Source of the DNA: Streptomyces sp. AJS327
GTDB taxonomy: Bacteria; Actinomycetota; Actinomycetes; Streptomycetales; Streptomycetaceae
Direction of reading: 5' to 3'
NCBI RefSeq assembly: GCF_013450295.1
Contig: NZ_SKBR01000004.1
Span: 547,501 to 611,500, forward strand
DNA length: 64,000 nt
A model generated the notes under the pieces. The model was not told where the DNA came from, did not search any database, and saw only the letters and a program-made list of their open reading frames with translations. Position numbers and translations under genes: made by a program. The first letter of the stretch is position 1, and each line of letters starts with the position of its first letter. Below, piece by piece: positions 59,955 through 64,000 of this stretch.

Positions 59955-60971
59955 GTGAGTTTTCGGGAACCTCGAAGGTCCGCGACGCCTCGGCCGGTCA
60001 ACCCGGCTGGCGGCGCCGACAGTTCAGAACGGGACCGCGCCTACGTCATCGCCCTCGACGTCGGTGGCACCGGCATGAAGGCCGCCCTCGTCGGGCCGGA
60101 CAACGAGCGGCTGCACGAGGCGCGCCGCGCCACCGACCGCGAACGCGGCCCGGAACCGGTGCTGGAGGAGGTGCTCGGCTTCGCCGCCGAACTGGCCGCC
60201 ACCGGAACCGGGCTGCTCGGCGCCCCACCCGTCGCCGCCGGGGTCGCGGTGCCCGGCATCATCGACGAACCGCGGGGCGTCGCCGTGTACTCCGCGAACC
60301 TCGGCTGGCGGGACGTGCCGCTGCGCGAACTGCTGGCCCAGCGACTCGGCGGAGTGCCCGTCGCGCTCGGCCACGACGTGCGCTCCGGCGGCGTCGCGGA
60401 GGGCCGGATCGGCGCCGGAAGCGGAGTGGACCGCTTCCTCTTCCTGCCGCTGGGCACCGGCATCGCCGGAGCGATCGGTATCGACGGCCGGGTCGAACCC
60501 GGGGCGCACGGCGGCGCGGGCGAGATCGGGCACATCGTCGTGCGCCCGGACGGGCCCGAGTGCGGCTGCGGGCAGCGCGGCTGCCTGGAGACGCTGGCCT
60601 CCGCCTCCGCCGTCGGCCGCGCCTGGCGGGACGTCTGCGGCGACCCCGTCGCCTCGGCCGTCGACGCCGCCCGGGCCGTCGAACGGGGCGACGCGCGCGC
60701 CCTCGCCGTCTGGGAGGACGCGCTGGCCGCCCTCGCGGACGGGCTCGTCACCGCCATCACCCTGCTCGACCCGCGTACCGTGATCATCGGTGGCGGGCTC
60801 GCCGAGGCGGGTGACGTGCTCTTCGGCCCGCTGCGCGAGGCCGTCCGGCGGCGGGTCACCTTCCAGCAACTCCCCACGATCATCCCCGCGGCGCTCGGGG
60901 ACGCCGCGGGATGCCTGGGCGCGGGTCTCCTCGCCTGGGACCTTCTCTCCGCGGAGGTTACGAGCCGATGA
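59955..60971 (+). CDS. nagK: ROK family N-acetylglucosamine kinase
   Basis: A 338-residue sugar kinase of the ROK family, here most likely the N-acetylglucosamine kinase because nagA follows with overlap. The ATP site is VIALDVGGTGMKAALVGPDN; VAVPGIIDEPRGVAVYSANL and LGHDVRSGGVAEGRIG follow; the ROK metal site is GGAGEIGHIVV plus the zinc motif CGCGQRGCLE near residues 200-210. GTG start at 59955. The stop overlaps the nagA ATG (ATGA). Two DasR-like boxes precede it. Confidence 0.9.
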   Translation: MSFREPRRSATPRPVNPAGGADSSERDRAYVIALDVGGTGMKAALVGPDNERLHEARRATDRERGPEPVLEEVLGFAAELAATGTGLLGAPPVAAGVAVPGIIDEPRGVAVYSANLGWRDVPLRELLAQRLGGVPVALGHDVRSGGVAEGRIGAGSGVDRFLFLPLGTGIAGAIGIDGRVEPGAHGGAGEIGHIVVRPDGPECGCGQRGCLETLASASAVGRAWRDVCGDPVASAVDAARAVERGDARALAVWEDALAALADGLVTAITLLDPRTVIIGGGLAEAGDVLFGPLREAVRRRVTFQQLPTIIPAALGDAAGCLGAGLLAWDLLSAEVTSR

Positions 60972-62113
60972 GCAAGCGCAAGGTGCTGACGGGGGCGCGC
61001 GTGGTCCTGCCGTCCGGGGTGGCCGAGGATGGCCGGGTGACCGTCGACGGCCGCGTCCTAGTGGACGGCGATCCCGGCGAACCGTCCACCATGGACCTCG
61101 CGGGGCACTGGATCGTCCCCGGCTTCGTCGACATCCACGTCCACGGCGGCGGCAGCGCCTCCTTCTCCGCGGCCACCGCCGAGCAGGTCAGCACCGTCAT
61201 CGGCACCCACCGGCGGCACGGCACCACCACCATGGTCGCCTCCACCGTCACCGGCGAACTGGACGAACTGGCCCGCCAGGCCGGGGTGCTGAGCGAGTTC
61301 GTCGAGGACGGCGAACTCGCCGGGGTCCACTTCGAGGGACCGTTCATCGCCCCCGGCCGCTGCGGCGCCCACGAGCCCTCCCTGCTCCGCGACCCGGACC
61401 CGGAGGCCGTGCGGAAGCTGGTCGAGGCCGCGCGCGGCAGCGCCGTGATGATGACCCTCGCCCCCGAACTCCCCGGCGGACTCGACTCCGTACGGCTGCT
61501 GGCCGAACGCGGCGTCATCGCCGCCGTCGGCCACACCGACGCCGACTACGAGGTGACCACGCGCGCCATCGACGCCGGAGCCCGGGTCGCAACCCACCTG
61601 TTCAACGCCATGCCCGCGCTCGGCCACCGCGCTCCCGGCCCCATCGCCGCGCTGCTCGGCGACGAGCGCGTCACCATCGAGCTGATCAACGACGGAACCC
61701 ACCTGCACCCGGCGGTACTCGGCCTCGCCTTCGGCTCCGCGGGCCCCGACCGCGTCTCCTTCATCACCGACGCGATGGGCGCCGCCGGCATGGGCGACGG
61801 CCGGTACCCGCTCGGCCCGATGGAGGTCGAGGTGCGCGACGGCGTCGCCCGGCTCCTGGAGGGCGGCTCGATCGCCGGGTCCACCCTCACCCTCGACGAG
61901 GCGCTGCGCCGCGCCGTCACCGTCGACGGGCTGCCCGTCGAGCACGCGGTGCGGGCGCTGTCCACCACCCCCGCCCGGGTCCTCGGCGTGGACGACCGCG
62001 TCGGCTCCCTGGAGCCCGGCAGGGACGCCGATCTCGTGGTGCTGGACGCCGAGTTCACCCTCCGTGGCGTGTTGCGCAAGGGGGAATGGGTGGTTGCGCC
62101 CGAAGTGCGGTGA
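60968..62113 (+). CDS. nagA: N-acetylglucosamine-6-phosphate deacetylase
   Basis: A 381-residue amidohydrolase that removes the acetyl group from N-acetylglucosamine-6-phosphate. The metal site HVHGGG is in IVPGFVDIHVHGGG; further markers are GVHFEGPFIAPGRCGAHEPS, VAAVGHTDADYEVTTRAID, ATHLFNAMPALGHRAPG and VSFITDAMGAAGMGDG with the catalytic Asp. Length is typical. It overlaps nagK by four bases, so the two form one operon for amino-sugar use. Confidence 0.94.
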   Translation: MSKRKVLTGARVVLPSGVAEDGRVTVDGRVLVDGDPGEPSTMDLAGHWIVPGFVDIHVHGGGSASFSAATAEQVSTVIGTHRRHGTTTMVASTVTGELDELARQAGVLSEFVEDGELAGVHFEGPFIAPGRCGAHEPSLLRDPDPEAVRKLVEAARGSAVMMTLAPELPGGLDSVRLLAERGVIAAVGHTDADYEVTTRAIDAGARVATHLFNAMPALGHRAPGPIAALLGDERVTIELINDGTHLHPAVLGLAFGSAGPDRVSFITDAMGAAGMGDGRYPLGPMEVEVRDGVARLLEGGSIAGSTLTLDEALRRAVTVDGLPVEHAVRALSTTPARVLGVDDRVGSLEPGRDADLVVLDAEFTLRGVLRKGEWVVAPEVR

Positions 62114-62250
62114 CGGCTGTCCGCTGAGCGGCCAGGCGGTGGGTGACGGGGGGTCGCCTCACCCGGCGGGGCAATGGCATGATCCCACGCGCGGTCCCCG
62201 TACCCGCGGTACGGCCGCGCCCAGCCGAAGCCAGTCGCAGGGGGTGCCCA

Positions 62251-63180
62251 GTGATCCAGACGGTGACACTCAACGCCGCCCTGGACCTCACCTACCGGGT
62301 CGCCCGGCTGGAACCGCGCGGCTCGCACCGCGTCCGCGAGGTGCTGCAACGCCCCGGCGGCAAGGGCGTCAACGTGGCCCGGGTGCTGGGCGCCCTCGGC
62401 CACCCCACCACCGTCACCGGCTTCGCGGGCGGCGCCACCGGGACGGTCCTGCGCGACCTGCTCGCCGCGGAACCCGGGGTGACCGACGCGCTGACCCCCA
62501 TCGGCGGCGACACCCGCCGCACCATCGGTGTCGCCGACCGCGCCGCCGGGGACACCACCCAGTTCAACGAGCCCGGCCCGCACGTCACCGCCGCCGAGTG
62601 GGACCGCTTCCTCGCGGAGTACCGCCGGGTGCTGGGCGAGTGCGCGGCCGTGGCGCTCTGCGGCAGCCTGCCGCCCGGCCTGCCCGTCGGCGCCTACGCC
62701 ACGCTCGTCCGCGAGGCGCGCGGCGCGGGCGTGCCCGTCCTCCTCGACACCAGCGGCGAACCCCTGGCCCGCGGACTCGCGGCCCGTCCCGACCTCATCA
62801 AGCCCAACGCGCCCGAACTGGCCGGGCTGACCGGCAGTACCGAACCCCTCGGCGCCGCCCGCACGGCCCGCCGCCGCGGCGCGGGCGCGGTCGCCGCCTC
62901 CCTCGGGCCCGACGGGATGCTGCTGCTCACCCCGGACGGCGGCTGGCGCGCGGCACCGCCCGAACGGCTCGCCGGGAACCCCACCGGCGCCGGGGACTCC
63001 GCCGTCGCCGGGCTGCTCTCCGGCCTCGCCGACGGCCTGCCCTGGCCACTGCGGCTGGCCCGCGCGGTCGCGCTCTCGGCGGCCACGGTGCGGGCGCCCG
63101 CCGCCGGGGAGTTCGACGAGACGCGCTACCGCGAGCTGCTGGAGCGCACGGTGCCCGAGGAACTCCCCGGCCCCGCCTGA
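62251..63180 (+). CDS. PfkB family hexose kinase (1-phosphofructokinase-like)
   Basis: A 309-residue ribokinase-fold kinase of the 1-phosphofructokinase/tagatose-6-phosphate kinase group. MIQTVTLNAALDLTYRVARL and RPGGKGVNVARVLGALGHP are the N-terminal signatures, FAGGATGTVLRDLL follows, and the catalytic block is LAGNPTGAGDSAVAGLLSG. No fructose PTS genes are near; nagA is directly upstream, but 137 bases and its own start region separate them. GTG start at 62251 after CAGGGGG. The stop is followed by an 18-bp step repeat that carries a second in-frame TGA. Confidence 0.88.
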   Translation: MIQTVTLNAALDLTYRVARLEPRGSHRVREVLQRPGGKGVNVARVLGALGHPTTVTGFAGGATGTVLRDLLAAEPGVTDALTPIGGDTRRTIGVADRAAGDTTQFNEPGPHVTAAEWDRFLAEYRRVLGECAAVALCGSLPPGLPVGAYATLVREARGAGVPVLLDTSGEPLARGLAARPDLIKPNAPELAGLTGSTEPLGAARTARRRGAGAVAASLGPDGMLLLTPDGGWRAAPPERLAGNPTGAGDSAVAGLLSGLADGLPWPLRLARAVALSAATVRAPAAGEFDETRYRELLERTVPEELPGPA

Positions 63181-63365
63181 CACTTGCTCCGCGCCTGACA
63201 CTTGCCCGCCGGGAATCGCCCGGCCCGGGCCCGGCGTGCCGACCGCCGCCGCACAGCACGAAACCCGCGTCCCCCGGCGTCCCTCGGGCGCCGGACGGCG
63301 CGTCAGGAACGGGGGCGCGGGCTTCTCCGCCCGAGGGTGCGAGCGCTACGCACCGCGGCGGACGG

Positions 63366-64000
63366 TCAGGCGGGCTTGATCCAGACCCGGTCGAGGTTCA
63401 CGCCGCACCTGTCGCCGTCCTCGCAGGAGATGCGCACGTCGTTCTTCCCCTTGGTCAGCTGCACCGTGGAGTAGGTGTACGACCAGCCCTTCTCCCAGTC
63501 GCCCTTCTCCGCCCTGGCGTGGTTCTTCATGTCCAGCCCGGTGCCGTGTGCCTTGCCGTTGACCGTCAGGGAGAGGTGCATGTCCTCCCCCGGAACGCCG
63601 TAGCGGACGTAGAGGTTGTACGTCCCGGCCTCGGCCAGCTCCGGCTGCCAGCTCGCGGACGCGCCCTCCCCGGAGTCGATCCCCGCGACGTAGGTGCCGC
63701 CGGGCGACTCGGCGCCCGGGATGTCGCTGGCCGTCTTGGTGCCGCCCTCCAGCCGCAGGCTGGCCGCCGCCTCCTTGGGGAGCCCCTGGGGCTTCTCCCC
63801 CTGGTCGGCGTCCTCGTCCTCCTCGTCCCCGCCGCCCTGGGAGTCCCGGTCCTCGTCGCCGCCGCGCTGCCCGGCGTCCGCGCCGGCGCGGGGCTCGTCC
63901 CCGACGGCCGTGTCGTCACCGTTGAAGAGGACGGCCGCGCCGATACCGACGACCACCGCGGCGACGACCGCGATGGCACCGATCAGCAGACCGTTCCGGT
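63366..64000 (-). CDS. Membrane-anchored carbohydrate-binding (CBM35/CBM6-like) protein, partial
   Basis: The C-terminal part of a protein whose start lies beyond the right edge. Visible are a membrane helix (LLIGAIAVVAAVVVGIGAAV), an Asp/Glu/Gly/Gln linker (DEDRDSQGGGDEEDEDADQG) and a beta-sandwich domain of about 130 residues: EAAASLRLEGGT, GASASWQPELAEAGTYNLYV, TYSTVQLTKGKNDVRISC and the end CGVNLDRVWIKPA. This order is typical of CBM35/CBM6-type domains that bind sugars on the cell wall. Two cysteines (ISCEDGDRCG) may form a disulfide. Confidence 0.78.
   Translation of the reverse strand, partial: RNGLLIGAIAVVAAVVVGIGAAVLFNGDDTAVGDEPRAGADAGQRGGDEDRDSQGGGDEEDEDADQGEKPQGLPKEAAASLRLEGGTKTASDIPGAESPGGTYVAGIDSGEGASASWQPELAEAGTYNLYVRYGVPGEDMHLSLTVNGKAHGTGLDMKNHARAEKGDWEKGWSYTYSTVQLTKGKNDVRISCEDGDRCGVNLDRVWIKPA

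Overview
The window is very GC-rich (third codon positions are almost all G or C) and carries genes typical of Streptomyces: the developmental sigma factor BldN with its anti-sigma factor RsbN, the redox repressor Rex fused into a heme operon, DUF2637/DUF3558/DUF3263 proteins, a class I lysyl-tRNA synthetase and futalosine-type menaquinone genes. I therefore read it as a chromosome segment of a Streptomyces or a very close relative. There is no sign of phage, plasmid or an insertion sequence.

Layout. 1-1.65 kb: the 3' half of a 23S rRNA gene, a 5S rRNA gene and its terminator. 1.7-12.1 kb: HAD phosphatase, AcuC deacetylase, a one-domain HTH protein, a 32-residue ribosomal protein bS22, an SDR-like protein, an acyltransferase, then (minus strand) rsbN, bldN and a second HAD phosphatase, with a glutaredoxin going the other way. 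12.1-18 kb: rex-hemA-hemC-hemD-hemB, joined by 4-base overlaps and headed by a clear Rex operator. 18.3-32.7 kb: lysS, a DUF2637 membrane protein, two DUF3558 lipoproteins, rtcB, an acyl-CoA ligase, a panE-like reductase, a secreted lysozyme-fold protein and several long gene-poor gaps. 32.9-39.9 kb: hemL, a histidine phosphatase and the four System II cytochrome c maturation genes (resA, ccdA, resB, ccsA). 40-45.7 kb: an unknown protein, a large P-loop NTPase and a membrane-anchored periplasmic-binding-fold protein. 46.4-54.2 kb: menaquinone genes (UbiD-, UbiA-, UbiX-like and an MqnE-like protein) interleaved with a rhomboid protease, a lipoprotein and an Lrp regulator. 54.5-56.1 kb: a cysteine-containing leader peptide and a DAACS symporter. 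56.3-64 kb: trehalose phosphatase, a DUF3263 protein, a sugar-binding lipoprotein divergent from nagK-nagA, a PfkB kinase and a truncated carbohydrate-binding protein.

How the genes work together. Several clusters serve respiration: Rex senses NADH/NAD and heads the heme operon, hemL supplies aminolevulinate, the ccs genes attach heme to cytochrome c, and the mqn genes make menaquinone. BldN/RsbN control aerial growth; two BldD-type palindromes lie upstream of bldN and a BldN-type promoter lies upstream of rsbN. nagK-nagA metabolise N-acetylglucosamine, with two DasR-like boxes in their promoter region.

Most notable: an MqnE-like protein that has lost the radical-SAM cysteine motif; a probably leaderless cysteine leader peptide before a symporter; a decayed type I-E-like CRISPR repeat pair without cas genes; an unexplained NTPase plus receptor pair; a 40-bp phased degenerate repeat; and short direct repeats that multiply stop codons just after several genes.
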